Source of the DNA: Ruegeria arenilitoris
Lineage (GTDB): Bacteria; Pseudomonadota; Alphaproteobacteria; Rhodobacterales; Rhodobacteraceae
Length of the DNA stretch: 64,000 bases
NCBI RefSeq assembly: GCF_013031355.1
Contig: NZ_WPZO01000001.1
Coordinates: 868,001-932,000 of the forward strand
Reading direction: 5' to 3'
Shown here: piece after piece, positions 1 through 8,860 of the stretch
How the letters are laid out: each line of letters starts with the position of its first letter
Position numbering within the stretch: position 1 is the first letter of the stretch
Notes under the pieces: generated by a model
Seen by the model: the letters and a program-made list of their open reading frames with translations, nothing else
The model's database searches: none
What the model was told of the DNA's origin: nothing
Made by a program: the position numbers and the translations under genes

Positions 1-348
1 GGATTTCACCGCCTCGACCCCGGCGGCGATGATACCGCGTGGGTCATAGCCCTGATGGGTGTAAAAGTTTTTGTCTTCAGCGGAAATAAACGCCTGTTTC
101 ACCAGATCGGGGATTTCCTCGGACGGCGTGAACAGGCGGCGTTCCTGCGCGAATTCGTCGATCAGCTGGCCTTCGCCTGAGTAAATCCGGCTGATCGTTG
201 GCGGTTTGTACTGCGCCAGCGATTCATGGCTGGGCAGGTCGCGCCCATACATCCAGAACACCGCGCCAATCACCAGCGCGGCCATGAAAATACCCAAGGT
301 GACGAGGCTGAAGATCGCCCCGAAAACGGAAAGAATGAAACGGATCAC
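1..348 (-). CDS. mrcA: Penicillin-binding protein 1A, N-terminal part (runs off the window)
   Basis: Bifunctional peptidoglycan glycosyltransferase/transpeptidase of the inner membrane. Only the first 116 codons are in the window; the rest lies to the left. The start is a GTG at 348, preceded by AAGG seven bases upstream. Residues 4-32 form one membrane anchor (RFILSVFGAIFSLVTLGIF and onward) followed by YGRDLPS. The conserved first motif of the family 51 glycosyltransferase is visible as EDKNFYTHQGYD, which contains the catalytic glutamate. It lies downstream of amiC on the same strand with a gap of about 95 bp, so the two cell-wall genes are probably co-transcribed. The family assignment is firm; nothing can be said of the transpeptidase domain. 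Confidence 0.9.
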   Translation of the reverse strand, partial: MIRFILSVFGAIFSLVTLGIFMAALVIGAVFWMYGRDLPSHESLAQYKPPTISRIYSGEGQLIDEFAQERRLFTPSEEIPDLVKQAFISAEDKNFYTHQGYDPRGIIAAGVEAVKS

Positions 349-443
349 GTTGCTGCCTTTTACTCGCGCTGACGCCTATATAGGGATGACGCGGCGCAGG
401 GTCAAAACACGATGGCCGATAATAGCCGGTTTGTGCCGTAGGG

Positions 444-1664
444 TCACTGGCCAATCAGAGATCGTTTGACCAGATCGTCCTGCCGCCATTGCTCCAACCC
501 GTTTAGGATACCAAGCGCCATGCCCTTGCGCCATTCGGGATTTTTGATGTTTTTCAAATCTCTGGGACTGGACAGAAATCCAAGCTCGACCAGCACCGAG
601 GGGATATCCGCGGCCTTGAGAACCGAAAACGACGCCGTGCGGATCGGTCGGCTGTTCATTGGCCCGCCCTGCTGGGTCATTCCGTCGGCCAGAGCGCGCG
701 CCAACGCATCGGTGCGAGGCCGGGTTTCCTGCCGGGCAATGTCCAGCAGCACGTCCGCCACCTGATCGTCCGCGCCGCTGAGGTCCACGCCCGAGATCAG
801 GTCGCCCCGGTCGTGCCGCTCGGCCAGTTTATGGCTGGCCACGTCCGAGGCATCGTCGGACAGCGTATACACCGCAGCCCCATGCGCCCGGCCTTCCGAC
901 AGGATATCCGCGTGCAGCGAGATGAACACATCCGCCCCAGCCCGATGCGCCAGAGCGATGCGGCGTTCCAGACTGACGAAATGATCATCCACACGGGTCA
1001 ACACCACCTGATAACCCCCTGCCCGTAATAGCATTTCGCGCAACTCGCGCGCGAAGGTCAGCATCAGGGTTTTCTCATCCGTGCCCCCGGCCTCGGCCCC
1101 CGGATCGATCCCGCCATGACCGGGGTCCAGCATCACCAGCAAGGGGCGCGTGCCATCACGACCGGGTTTGGCCGGTGTCACCGCGGGCTCCGGCAGGTCC
1201 CAACCCGGTTGGCGCGGAGCTCCGGCAGAGGCGGTGAAACTGTCGAAATCGGTGCCGCTCAGGTGCAGCGACAATCGCGCGGCCCCGGTGACCTGATCCA
1301 CCCGTAAATCCGCGGTCTCAACAGCCAGCGGCGCGCCAAGCTCCAACACCATGCGCGACCAGCCCGGAACATAGGCCCCGAACTGAACATCGCTGATGCG
1401 GTCGGTTTGCAGGAAAGTGTCTGCGTCCAGACCGATCCAGTCGACCTCCTGAAAATCCAGCACCATGCGGTAGGGATCGCGAAGGGTGAAGACCCGATAC
1501 GGCACCCCCTGACTGAGGCCAAGGTCGATGCGAACACCAGCGCGGCCGTCATCGGTAATGCGGCTTTGATCCGGCAACACGCGTGCAAGCGCACTGAAGT
1601 CGTGCGCAAGCGCAGCACCGGTCAGCGCCCAGATCAGCGCGATGGCGTAGAAAATCCTGCTCAT
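444..1664 (-). CDS. amiC: N-acetylmuramoyl-L-alanine amidase (AmiC type)
   Basis: Periplasmic zinc amidase that cuts the lactyl bond between MurNAc and the stem peptide, mainly at division septa. The 406-residue protein has a signal peptide (residues 1-20, ending ALA), an AMIN-like beta domain (about 25-140) that in this family directs binding to the wall, a proline-rich linker, and an Amidase_3 domain (about 175-400). Zinc ligands are visible as H183 in LDPGHGG, E197 in GTDEKTL and H251 in SLHAD; E363 in LVELGFLS is the catalytic glutamate. Length is normal. The gene sits between an aminotransferase upstream and PBP1A downstream on the same strand. Confidence 0.93.
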   Translation of the reverse strand: MSRIFYAIALIWALTGAALAHDFSALARVLPDQSRITDDGRAGVRIDLGLSQGVPYRVFTLRDPYRMVLDFQEVDWIGLDADTFLQTDRISDVQFGAYVPGWSRMVLELGAPLAVETADLRVDQVTGAARLSLHLSGTDFDSFTASAGAPRQPGWDLPEPAVTPAKPGRDGTRPLLVMLDPGHGGIDPGAEAGGTDEKTLMLTFARELREMLLRAGGYQVVLTRVDDHFVSLERRIALAHRAGADVFISLHADILSEGRAHGAAVYTLSDDASDVASHKLAERHDRGDLISGVDLSGADDQVADVLLDIARQETRPRTDALARALADGMTQQGGPMNSRPIRTASFSVLKAADIPSVLVELGFLSSPRDLKNIKNPEWRKGMALGILNGLEQWRQDDLVKRSLIGQ

Positions 1665-1730
1665 GGCCTCAAGTTTTCCCGAGATCGTTTGACCGCCAGC
1701 CTACCCGACCAGCGCAATTTTGTGAACGCC

Positions 1731-2894
1731 CTAGGCCTGCTCGGTGATCGCACCGCGCTCGGCCATGAAACGACGCAGCCGCAACAGGCCTTCCTCAATA
1801 TCCTCCGATGACCGAGCGTAAGAGAACCGCAGGGTGTGGTGCCCGCGCGCCGGGTCGAAATCCAGCCCTGGCGTGACAGCGACCCCGGCCTTGTCCAGAA
1901 TCTCGGCCGCAAAAGCACGGCTGTCATCGGTCAGGTCGGACACGTCCGCATAGACGTAAAAGGCCCCATCCGGCGGCGCGATATTGGTGAACCCGGCCTT
2001 GGGCAGCCCATCCAGCATCAGCGCACGGTTACGGCGGTAGACGGCCAGATTGGCCTGCAACTCCTCTTCGCAGTCCATTGCCGCCAGTGCGGCCACCTGA
2101 CTGGCGTGAGGCGCGCAGATAAACATGTTCTGGGCGATACGCTCGACCACGCGCACCTGATCCTCGGGCACGACCATCCACCCCACGCGCCATCCGGTCA
2201 TCGAGAAATACTTGGAGAATGAGTTGATCACATAGCACTCATCCGTCAGCTCCAGCGCGGTGACGGCTTTGGCCTCGTATTCCAGACCGTGGTAAATCTC
2301 GTCGCTGATGAAGGATGCCCCCTGCCCGTGCGCGGCCTCAATCAGCGATCCCATCGCTGCGTGATCCAGCATCGTTCCGGTGGGGTTGGCGGGCGAGGCA
2401 ACCATCAGCCCCTGCAGGTCCAGCCCTGCGAAATCTGCAGGCACGGGCTGCAGACGATTTTCCGGTGCGGTGGGCAGATCGACCGGCACCAGACCCAGCG
2501 CCTTGAGGATCTGCCGGTACGACGGGTAGCCCGGCGCGCCGATGCCAACACGATCACCGCTGTCGAAAAGCGCCGTAAAGGTCAGCAGAAACCCGCCAGA
2601 CGAGCCCGGCGTAATCACCACGCGTTCGGGGTTTAGATCGACATTGTACCACTCGCCATACAGCCGTGCGATCCGTTGCCGCAGCGCCGGCAATCCCAGA
2701 GCGACCGTGTAGCCCAGCGGGGCTTGCTCCATCGCCCTGGCCAGCGCATCGGTTGCCCCTTTGGGCGCACCGGTTCCGGGCTGTCCGACCTCCATATGGA
2801 TGATGTGGCGCCCGGCCTCTTCAGCCTTGCGCGCGGCCTCCATCACGTCCATCACGATGAAGGGATCGACCCCGGATCGGGTTGAGTTTCTCAT
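1731..2894 (-). CDS. Pyridoxal-phosphate aminotransferase, class I/II
   Basis: Fold-type I aminotransferase of 387 residues; the substrate cannot be told from sequence. Visible features are the substrate-side glycine-rich N-terminus (HMEVGQPGTGAP), the NPTG motif (SPANPTGTM), the aspartate that binds the cofactor pyridine nitrogen (ISDEIYHGL), and the PLP lysine in NSFSKYFSMTGWRVGW. The reading frame is open a further 80 codons upstream, but the start at 2894 (ATG AGA AAC) is preferred because GGAG lies six bases before it and the family begins here. It diverges from the M48 protease gene; the two starts are only about 22 bp apart, so promoter elements must lie inside the opposing genes. Confidence 0.88.
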   Translation of the reverse strand: MRNSTRSGVDPFIVMDVMEAARKAEEAGRHIIHMEVGQPGTGAPKGATDALARAMEQAPLGYTVALGLPALRQRIARLYGEWYNVDLNPERVVITPGSSGGFLLTFTALFDSGDRVGIGAPGYPSYRQILKALGLVPVDLPTAPENRLQPVPADFAGLDLQGLMVASPANPTGTMLDHAAMGSLIEAAHGQGASFISDEIYHGLEYEAKAVTALELTDECYVINSFSKYFSMTGWRVGWMVVPEDQVRVVERIAQNMFICAPHASQVAALAAMDCEEELQANLAVYRRNRALMLDGLPKAGFTNIAPPDGAFYVYADVSDLTDDSRAFAAEILDKAGVAVTPGLDFDPARGHHTLRFSYARSSEDIEEGLLRLRRFMAERGAITEQA

Positions 2895-2916
2895 GCCCAT
2901 CTCCCATGTTGCAGCC

Positions 2917-4275
2917 ATGGCTTTTGAACGCTTATCCAGGGTGGCGTCAATCCCGACCCTGTTGCTGGTTGCAGCGACATGGATGGCAAGTGCTGTGCCA
3001 ACGACCGCGCAAAGCCTGATCCGGGACCCCGATATCGAACATGGGCTGCGTGAACTGGCCTTTCCCGTCCTGCGCGCGGCCGGGCTGAACACCAACCGGG
3101 TCCGGATATTGGTGGTCAACGACAGTACGTTCAACGCCTTCGTGATCGACTACGGCGCGATCTACGTGAATTACGGGCTGATTCTGACCGTTGAAAGCCC
3201 CGAGATGCTGCAGGCCGTCATTGCGCACGAGGCCGCCCATATCGCCAATGGTCATCTGGCCCGAAGGGTAGAGAACCTGCGCGCAGCACAGCGAAACGCG
3301 GGCTTGGGCACCGCACTTGCCCTGATCGCAGCAGCCGCTGGCGGCGGTGAGGCTGCTGTGGGCATTGCTGCGGGAACTCAAAGCGCCGCATTGCGCAGCT
3401 TTCTGGGCCATACCCGGGCCGAGGAATCCTCGGCCGATCGAAGCGCGGCCAGCTATCTCAGGTGGGCCGGTATCTCGCCCAGCGGCATGGTGGCCCTGCA
3501 CCGTAAATTCGCGGGTCAGGAATTGCTGAGCACAATCAATCAAGACCCCTATATGCGGTCTCATCCCACCAGCCGCGAACGCCTGCGCGCGGCCGAGGCG
3601 TTCATGGATCAATTCGGGGACAAGGCGCAGCCCAACCCGAACGCCGATTACTGGTTTGCACGCGTCAAAGGCAAATTGTCAGCCTTCCTGCGGTCGCCCA
3701 GCTGGACCCTGCGCCGAGCCAAGGAAGAAAGCGCAGAGGATGTCCGCCTGATGCGCGAGGCTGCAGCCCATCATCAAAACCGCGATCTGGCCAAGGCGCG
3801 CGCGGCAATCGACGCTGCGCTGGCCTTACGTCCGGATGACCCGTTCTATTACGAACTCAAAGGCCAGATTCTGCTGGAAAACCGACAGGTGCAGGAGGCG
3901 GTTGCGGCCTATGGCGAAGCGGTTGAAATGGCCCCGAACGATGCCTTGATCCTTGCTGGCTATGGACGGGCCATGCTGGCGCAGGGGCAGACGAAAGACG
4001 CCCTGCAAGTACTTGAAAAAGCAAGAAACAGAGATTACCGAAACGCCCGCCTGATGCAAGACCTCGGGGTCGCCTATGCGAAGGTCGGGAACAATGGCAT
4101 GGCCTCGGCCGTGACCGCAGAACGATATGCCTTGCAGGGCCGGATGGCCGATGCGGGTATCCACGCAAAACGCGCAATCCGGCAATTGCCCGAAGGGTCA
4201 CCGGGTTGGCAAAGGGCACAGGATGTGTTGATTGCATCAGAGCGCGCTACGAAAGCAAAAAGGAAACGGAAATGA
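2917..4275 (+). CDS. Secreted M48 metalloprotease with TPR repeats (BepA-like)
   Basis: Periplasmic M48 zinc protease of about 452 residues, of the type that helps assemble or degrade outer-membrane proteins. A signal peptide covers residues 1-32 (ending PTTAQS). The zinc motif HEAAH is at 104-108, with the third-ligand region EESSADRSAASY downstream. The C-terminal 200 residues contain tetratricopeptide-like repeats (ALALRPDDPFYYELKGQILL, ALILAGYGRAMLAQGQ). The start is uncertain: ATG at 2917 gives the cleanest signal peptide, ATG at 2893 is the alternative, and neither has a good ribosome site. The stop overlaps the next gene in an ATGA arrangement, implying coupled translation with the thiol oxidoreductase. 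Confidence 0.87.
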   Translation: MAFERLSRVASIPTLLLVAATWMASAVPTTAQSLIRDPDIEHGLRELAFPVLRAAGLNTNRVRILVVNDSTFNAFVIDYGAIYVNYGLILTVESPEMLQAVIAHEAAHIANGHLARRVENLRAAQRNAGLGTALALIAAAAGGGEAAVGIAAGTQSAALRSFLGHTRAEESSADRSAASYLRWAGISPSGMVALHRKFAGQELLSTINQDPYMRSHPTSRERLRAAEAFMDQFGDKAQPNPNADYWFARVKGKLSAFLRSPSWTLRRAKEESAEDVRLMREAAAHHQNRDLAKARAAIDAALALRPDDPFYYELKGQILLENRQVQEAVAAYGEAVEMAPNDALILAGYGRAMLAQGQTKDALQVLEKARNRDYRNARLMQDLGVAYAKVGNNGMASAVTAERYALQGRMADAGIHAKRAIRQLPEGSPGWQRAQDVLIASERATKAKRKRK

Positions 4276-5030
4276 TCCTCAGACATGCAGCACCCGCCCT
4301 TCTGGGGCTTTCCCTGATCACCGGCCCGGCACAGGCGCTGGACCTGAACGCGCTCAGCGAGGCCGAAAAAGCCGAGTTCGGCAAACAGGTGCGCGAATAC
4401 CTGCTGGAAAACCCCGAGGTGATCATTGAGGCGATCGACATCCTGGAACAGCGCAATGCTGCAGCCGAGGCCGCAGCAGACAAAGAGCTGGTTCAGGCCA
4501 ACGCCGATGAGTTGTTCAATGACGGGTACAGCTGGGTTGGTGGCAATCCGGACGGCGACATCACCCTGGTCGAATTCATGGACTATCGCTGCGGCTACTG
4601 CCGCCGGGCCGTACCCGAAGTGGCCAGCCTGTTGGCTGCAGACGGCAACATTCGTCTTGTAATCAAAGAGCTGCCGATCCTGGGCGAAGCCTCGGTCATG
4701 TCGTCGCGCTTTGCCGTTGCCACGAAACAGGTCGCCGGTAACGATGCCTATAAGCAGGTCCATGACGCGCTGCTGGAATTCAGCGGCGAACCGACCGAGG
4801 TTACCCTGCGCCGCATCTCAGACGGCCTTGGACTGGACAGCGACGCGATCATCGCAGTGATGAACAGCGACGAGGTCACCGAGGAAATCGCGCAGACCCG
4901 TGCCTTGGCGCAACGGATGAAAATCTCCGGCACGCCGTCCTTTGTGTTGGGCACCGAAATGCTGCGGGGCTTCCTGCCTGCCGCCCAGATGCAGCAGATT
5001 GCCAACGGTGTGCGCGCAGATCAGAGCTGA
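4272..5030 (+). CDS. DsbA-family thiol:disulfide oxidoreductase, ScsC-like
   Basis: Periplasmic thioredoxin-fold protein of 252 residues. Signal peptide 1-22 (ending AQA). Residues about 26-75 are a helical stretch rich in Glu and Ala (SEAEKAEFGKQVREYLLENP) that resembles the N-terminal oligomerisation region of ScsC-type proteins. The thioredoxin domain follows with active-site C107-G-Y-C110 in DYRCGYCRR and the cis-proline loop ISGTPSFV near the C-terminus. ATG 4272 overlaps the M48 gene by four bases. Whether it oxidises, isomerises or reduces disulfides is inference; the trimeric ScsC architecture would favour isomerisation. A G+C hairpin follows the stop. Confidence 0.87.
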   Translation: MILRHAAPALLGLSLITGPAQALDLNALSEAEKAEFGKQVREYLLENPEVIIEAIDILEQRNAAAEAAADKELVQANADELFNDGYSWVGGNPDGDITLVEFMDYRCGYCRRAVPEVASLLAADGNIRLVIKELPILGEASVMSSRFAVATKQVAGNDAYKQVHDALLEFSGEPTEVTLRRISDGLGLDSDAIIAVMNSDEVTEEIAQTRALAQRMKISGTPSFVLGTEMLRGFLPAAQMQQIANGVRADQS

Positions 5031-5337
5031 TTGCGACGGGGCGGCCTAGCCGCCCCTTTGCCGCCTGCAGCGCGGCAACGCTTAAGAATGCTCACAATAG
5101 CCCCAATCCAACTTTAACGTGTTGTGCGGAGTGAATTGCACGACAAGTCTAGAAACACGTTGCCAGCCTGGTTCGAATTGCAGACATCCACTGTAGGCAC
5201 CGCCCTCAGCAATAATCAGCGCGTTTCCTTATCGCCTCATCCCGCCAAGCTTTCAGTTCACAATTTTTGTGTTGATCGCCTTTCTGGTCTCGGGCATTGA
5301 ACGCATCAAAGTATTTGATCCCAAGCCAGAGGCACCA
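5031..5337. other. Intergenic region between the DsbA-like and FkbM genes
   Basis: About 300 bp without a convincing gene. Apart from the terminator at its left end, it holds an imperfect inverted repeat TTGTGC...GCACgACAA near 5120-5146. A GTG at 5269 would extend the methyltransferase frame, but ATG 5338 has the better ribosome site. The string GGTTCGAATT near 5170 resembles a T-loop but has no tRNA context. A promoter for the methyltransferase is expected here; I cannot define it. Confidence 0.5.
5038..5059 (+). terminator. Probable intrinsic terminator after the M48-DsbA pair
   Basis: Arms GGGGCGGC (5038-5045) and GCCGCCCC (5049-5056) with a three-base loop, followed by TTT. The eight-pair G+C stem lies just after the oxidoreductase stop. 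The T-run is short. Confidence 0.6.
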
Positions 5338-6219
5338 ATGAGCAATAACAGAAAATCAGGTTTGTCCCGTGCAGCCGCCAAGGTGCGCGAGGCCGGTCGT
5401 GCTCTTCGTGGGAAAAACGCGCCTCTGAGCAACCTAACCGGGGTCGAAACAGCCGCTGAAGCGCCGCTTCCTGCCGCGGATCAGGGCATCATCGTCGATA
5501 TCGGCATGAACGACGGTACGGACTCGTACTACTATCGCAAAAGGGGATTCCAGGTCATTGCTGTTGAGGCCATTCCCGACCTTTGTAAAGCAGTGTCCCA
5601 GAAGTTCGACGAGTTGGGCCTCGACGGCATCGACATCAAGAATTTCGCGATTACCGACTCGGATGTGGACGAAGTCACATTCTATGTGAACAAGTTTGAT
5701 ACCGAGTGGAGTTCGGTCGACGAAGAGATCGGAAGCCGCGCAGAAGGTGCCGAAAAGATCGTCGTACCGGCAGTTGATGTCTCAAAGCTGCTCAAGGATG
5801 TTTCGAAGCAAATCCGCTATGCCAAGATCGACATCGAAGGGCTGGACAACGTGGCTCTGGCGCAAATCATGTCCTTGCCGGATCGTCCACCGTATATTTC
5901 GGTCGAGAATGGCAGCTCGGACATGCTGCAGACTCTGTATGAAAACGGATACGACCGGTTCAAGTTCTCGAACCAGAAGTACACGCATTATCAAACAATT
6001 CCGCCCTACTCGCCGCATGGCAAGGTCTTTGACCATCAGTTCCCCGACGGGGCATCCGGCCTGTTCGGAGAGGACCTTGAAGGTGAATGGCTGTCCTATG
6101 AGGACGCAATGAAGGTTCAGAAAGGCCTGAACCTGGCTGCGCAGCATGCGCCGAACAACCTGTTTGCGGTTGTCATCGGCTGGTTTGACCTGCACGCCAA
6201 GCATTCTTCCGCCAAGTAA
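5338..6219 (+). CDS. FkbM-family SAM-dependent methyltransferase
   Basis: Protein of 293 residues with a class I methyltransferase core of the FkbM type. The SAM-binding motif I is IIVDIGMNDGTDSYYY, followed by the acidic post-motif VIAVEAIPD and a later KIDIEGLD strand. The N-terminal 45 residues are basic and probably disordered. Start 5338 was chosen for AGAGG five bases upstream. FkbM proteins methylate hydroxyls in polyketides, sugars and other small molecules, but the substrate here is unknown. The gene is monocistronic: a terminator lies upstream and a convergent gene downstream. Confidence 0.8.
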   Translation: MSNNRKSGLSRAAAKVREAGRALRGKNAPLSNLTGVETAAEAPLPAADQGIIVDIGMNDGTDSYYYRKRGFQVIAVEAIPDLCKAVSQKFDELGLDGIDIKNFAITDSDVDEVTFYVNKFDTEWSSVDEEIGSRAEGAEKIVVPAVDVSKLLKDVSKQIRYAKIDIEGLDNVALAQIMSLPDRPPYISVENGSSDMLQTLYENGYDRFKFSNQKYTHYQTIPPYSPHGKVFDHQFPDGASGLFGEDLEGEWLSYEDAMKVQKGLNLAAQHAPNNLFAVVIGWFDLHAKHSSAK

Positions 6220-6257
6220 ACACCAGCCCTGCCCATTGGGCAGTCGCTAAAACCCTT

Positions 6258-6290
6258 GAGATTTCGCGAGGTTGGCCTTTGCGAAATCTC
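6258..6290. repeat. 10-bp-arm hairpin in a convergent gap
   Basis: Inverted repeat GAGATTTCGC (6258-6267) and GCGAAATCTC (6281-6290) with a 13-base loop, between the converging ends of the FkbM gene and ispG. No T-run follows on either strand, so a terminator role is possible but not clear. Confidence 0.5.
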
Positions 6291-6331
6291 CACCGTCCAG
6301 CGTCTAAACCTGAGTTGCGGCAGTCAGCTTT

Positions 6332-7453
6332 CTATTCGGCAGCTTCCTGAGCCGCGTCCAGCTCGGCCGCCTTTTTCTCGACCTCTTCGACGATGTGATC
6401 GATCATCTGGTCGTTGGACATCTTGTGACTGGCCTTGCCCGCCAAGTAGACCATGCCAGACCCAGCCCCACCGCCGGTAAAGCCCACATCGGTCATCAGC
6501 GCCTCACCCGGGCCGTTCACCACGCAGCCGATGATGGAAAGGCTCATCGGGGTCTTGATGTGTTCCAGCCGTTGTTCCAGTGCCTCGACCGTCTTGATCA
6601 CGTCGAACCCCTGCCGCGCGCAAGACGGGCACGAGATGATGTTGACGCCGCGATGGCGCAGGCCCAGGGATTTCAGGATTTCATAGCCAACCTTGACCTC
6701 TTCGACCGGGTCGGCGGACAGGCTGACGCGGATCGTGTCGCCGATCCCCATCCACAGCAGGTTGCCCAGACCGATGGCCGATTTGATGGTGCCGGATACC
6801 AGCCCGCCAGCCTCGGTAATGCCCAAATGGATGGGCGCGTCGGTCGCCTCGGCAATGCCCTGATAGGCCGCAGCCGATAGGAACACGTCGCTGGCTTTTA
6901 CGCTGATCTTGAAGTCGTGAAAGTCGTTGTCTTCCAGAATGCGGATATGTTCCAGCCCGCTTTCGACCATCGCTTCGGGGCACGGCTCGCCATATTTCTC
7001 AAGCAGGTGCTTTTCCAGAGAGCCCGCATTCACACCAATCCGGATCGAGCAATTATGGTCGCGCGCGGCATTGATCACTTCTTTGACGCGCTTTTCATCA
7101 CCGATATTGCCTGGGTTGATCCGCAAACATGCGGCACCGGCCTCGGCTGCTTCGATCCCGCGTTTGTAGTGGAAATGGATGTCGGCAACGATCGGCACCG
7201 GGCTTTCACGGACGATCTCTTTCAACGCTTTCGACGATGCCTCATCCGGGACCGAGACCCGCACGATATCCGCGCCCGCCTCTGCGGCCGCCTGCACCTG
7301 CGCCACGGTCGCCGCCACGTCGGTTGTAAGCGTGTTGGTCATCGTCTGGACTGCAATAGGCGCATCACCCCCGACAGCAACGTCACCAACCATGACCTGA
7401 CGGGATTTGCGGCGGTAAATATTGCGCCACGGACGAACGTGATTGAGCGACAT
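6332..7453 (-). CDS. ispG: 4-hydroxy-3-methylbut-2-en-1-yl diphosphate synthase
   Basis: Penultimate enzyme of the MEP isoprenoid pathway. It reductively opens methylerythritol cyclodiphosphate to HMBPP using a [4Fe-4S] cluster. The 373-residue protein is full length: a TIM-barrel N-terminal part ([21 protein letters not shown], then [14 protein letters not shown]) and a C-terminal iron-sulfur domain with cysteines in ISCPSCARQ and [12 protein letters not shown]. The C-terminus carries a Glu/Ala-rich tail. It is followed on the same strand by nothing closely coupled and preceded by the RodZ-like gene 70 bp upstream. Confidence 0.96.
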   Translation of the reverse strand: MSLNHVRPWRNIYRRKSRQVMVGDVAVGGDAPIAVQTMTNTLTTDVAATVAQVQAAAEAGADIVRVSVPDEASSKALKEIVRESPVPIVADIHFHYKRGIEAAEAGAACLRINPGNIGDEKRVKEVINAARDHNCSIRIGVNAGSLEKHLLEKYGEPCPEAMVESGLEHIRILEDNDFHDFKISVKASDVFLSAAAYQGIAEATDAPIHLGITEAGGLVSGTIKSAIGLGNLLWMGIGDTIRVSLSADPVEEVKVGYEILKSLGLRHRGVNIISCPSCARQGFDVIKTVEALEQRLEHIKTPMSLSIIGCVVNGPGEALMTDVGFTGGGAGSGMVYLAGKASHKMSNDQMIDHIVEEVEKKAAELDAAQEAAE

Positions 7454-7523
7454 GGGGACGGGTCCAAGACAGCCTGAGTTGCGCTTTAAATAGTCCGCCT
7501 AAAGAGGCATCGCAATGGCTAGA

Positions 7524-8732
7524 TCACTCGGCAGGAGTTTCGTCTGCCTGCGCCTGAAGTTCGGCCACCAACTGTTTGAGCGCGCTGTTCTGGTCTGCTT
7601 CCAGATCGGCAACTGCATAGGTCTCGGCAACCGCATCCTTGGACAGGACCACACCTTTGGCGACGGTTCCCGGTGCGCCAGCGGGTCCGTAGTGCTCACC
7701 ATTCATCGAGAAGAACACAGACCCCGAAGCCCCCGCACGCAACAGCGGCGGCTCTTCGGTCAGAGGCACTTCGAAGACATTGCCTTGTTCAACCGTACCC
7801 AGAGTACCTTCGAAAATCACGCTGCCATCAGCGGCGGTGACGCGCATCCAAGCCGGGTTGACCGCCACGATCTTAAGCGTTGTGTCTATCTTTTCAACCA
7901 CTTGCGGCAAGGCCGGGCGTTCGACGGTGTGAACTTCGGCCACTTCAACCTTGGGCAGTTCCTGCGGTTGGAAGGCTCCAATTGTGCGCGGATCAAGCGT
8001 TGAAATCGGTGCGTCGCGGGCGACAAGAACCGGAACATCCAGGGCTTGCGGACGATACAGACGGTCCAACGCCTCGGCGCTGGGGGTATCGGCGACGGCA
8101 ACCTCGGTCGGGACGGAACCCGCTGCATCCAGCGGATCGAGATCAGACAGAACCACCGGGGCTTGCTCAACCGGGCTGACCTGCACTTGCTGAATCTTGT
8201 TCAAGACCGACCAGCCACCATAACCAATGCCGCAGATCACGGCGATCAGAACCAGAGACGAGCCAATCGCCCGCGGCTCAATCTGACTTACCAGAGATTC
8301 CTTGCCCGGAACAAAGGGAGTGTTGGGTGAGGTGAAGGGATCGCGCCCCATAGGCCCCCGCGCGGCTACGCCGCCCGAAGGTTTGCGGACAACCGACGCC
8401 TCGGCCGACATGCCATGCGCAACCTCAAACCCGCTTTCCTTGCAAAACGCGGCAAAGGTATCATCCGGGTTCATCCCCAGATAACGGGCATAAGAACGCA
8501 CATACCCGGCAATAAAGCCGGGTGTGTCAAACGCATCTGGATCAGCGTCTTCTATGGCAGCAATGTAGTTGGCCTTGATCCGCAATTCCCGCTGCACATC
8601 CAGAAGTGACTTGCCCATGGTTGCGCGTTCGCCGCGCATCCTGTCGCCAAGCCGTACCTCATAGTCGTCATAGCCCTTCGGCCTGACGTCGGTATCACCT
8701 TCGGAATCGCGCTGAAATCTGCGCCCAATCAT
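7524..8732 (-). CDS. RodZ-like helix-turn-helix membrane protein (DUF4115)
   Basis: Protein of about 402 residues. A cytoplasmic HTH_25-type domain (about residues 25-100; RLGDRMRGERATMGKSLLDV) precedes a low-complexity linker, one membrane segment (SLVLIAVICGIGYGGWSVL), a long proline-rich periplasmic stretch and a C-terminal DUF4115 beta domain (AWMRVTAADGSVIFEGTL). This is the layout of RodZ, the MreB-binding cell-shape protein, although the family name is inferred from architecture. ATG 8732 (MIGRRF) is preferred over an in-frame TTG at 8771. The end of hemA lies 128 bp upstream of this start on the same strand. Confidence 0.82.
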   Translation of the reverse strand: MIGRRFQRDSEGDTDVRPKGYDDYEVRLGDRMRGERATMGKSLLDVQRELRIKANYIAAIEDADPDAFDTPGFIAGYVRSYARYLGMNPDDTFAAFCKESGFEVAHGMSAEASVVRKPSGGVAARGPMGRDPFTSPNTPFVPGKESLVSQIEPRAIGSSLVLIAVICGIGYGGWSVLNKIQQVQVSPVEQAPVVLSDLDPLDAAGSVPTEVAVADTPSAEALDRLYRPQALDVPVLVARDAPISTLDPRTIGAFQPQELPKVEVAEVHTVERPALPQVVEKIDTTLKIVAVNPAWMRVTAADGSVIFEGTLGTVEQGNVFEVPLTEEPPLLRAGASGSVFFSMNGEHYGPAGAPGTVAKGVVLSKDAVAETYAVADLEADQNSALKQLVAELQAQADETPAE

Positions 8733-8774
8733 CCCTGCTGCCCCATTCTGCCTGCGCGTGTTTCGCGCCAACGG

Positions 8775-8797
8775 CGAATCGCCCCATTAGCGATTCG
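8775..8797. repeat. Palindrome upstream of the RodZ-like gene
   Basis: Perfect inverted repeat CGAATCGC (8775-8782) and GCGATTCG (8790-8797) with a seven-base centre, about 45 bp before ATG 8732. A further possible site TTAG-N7-TTAAC (8811-8826) resembles a CtrA box with one mismatch. The role is unknown; an operator or an RNA hairpin in the leader are both possible. Confidence 0.45.
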
Positions 8798-8860
8798 TCC
8801 GCTTATTTTGTTAGCCTAAGCTTAACACGCGGCAAACAAGTTGCACACTTTGGTGTGAGG

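Noticed and set aside
5165..5185. GGTTCGAATT resembling a tRNA T-loop
   Set aside because: No acceptor stem, anticodon arm or CCA-proximal pairing could be built around it.
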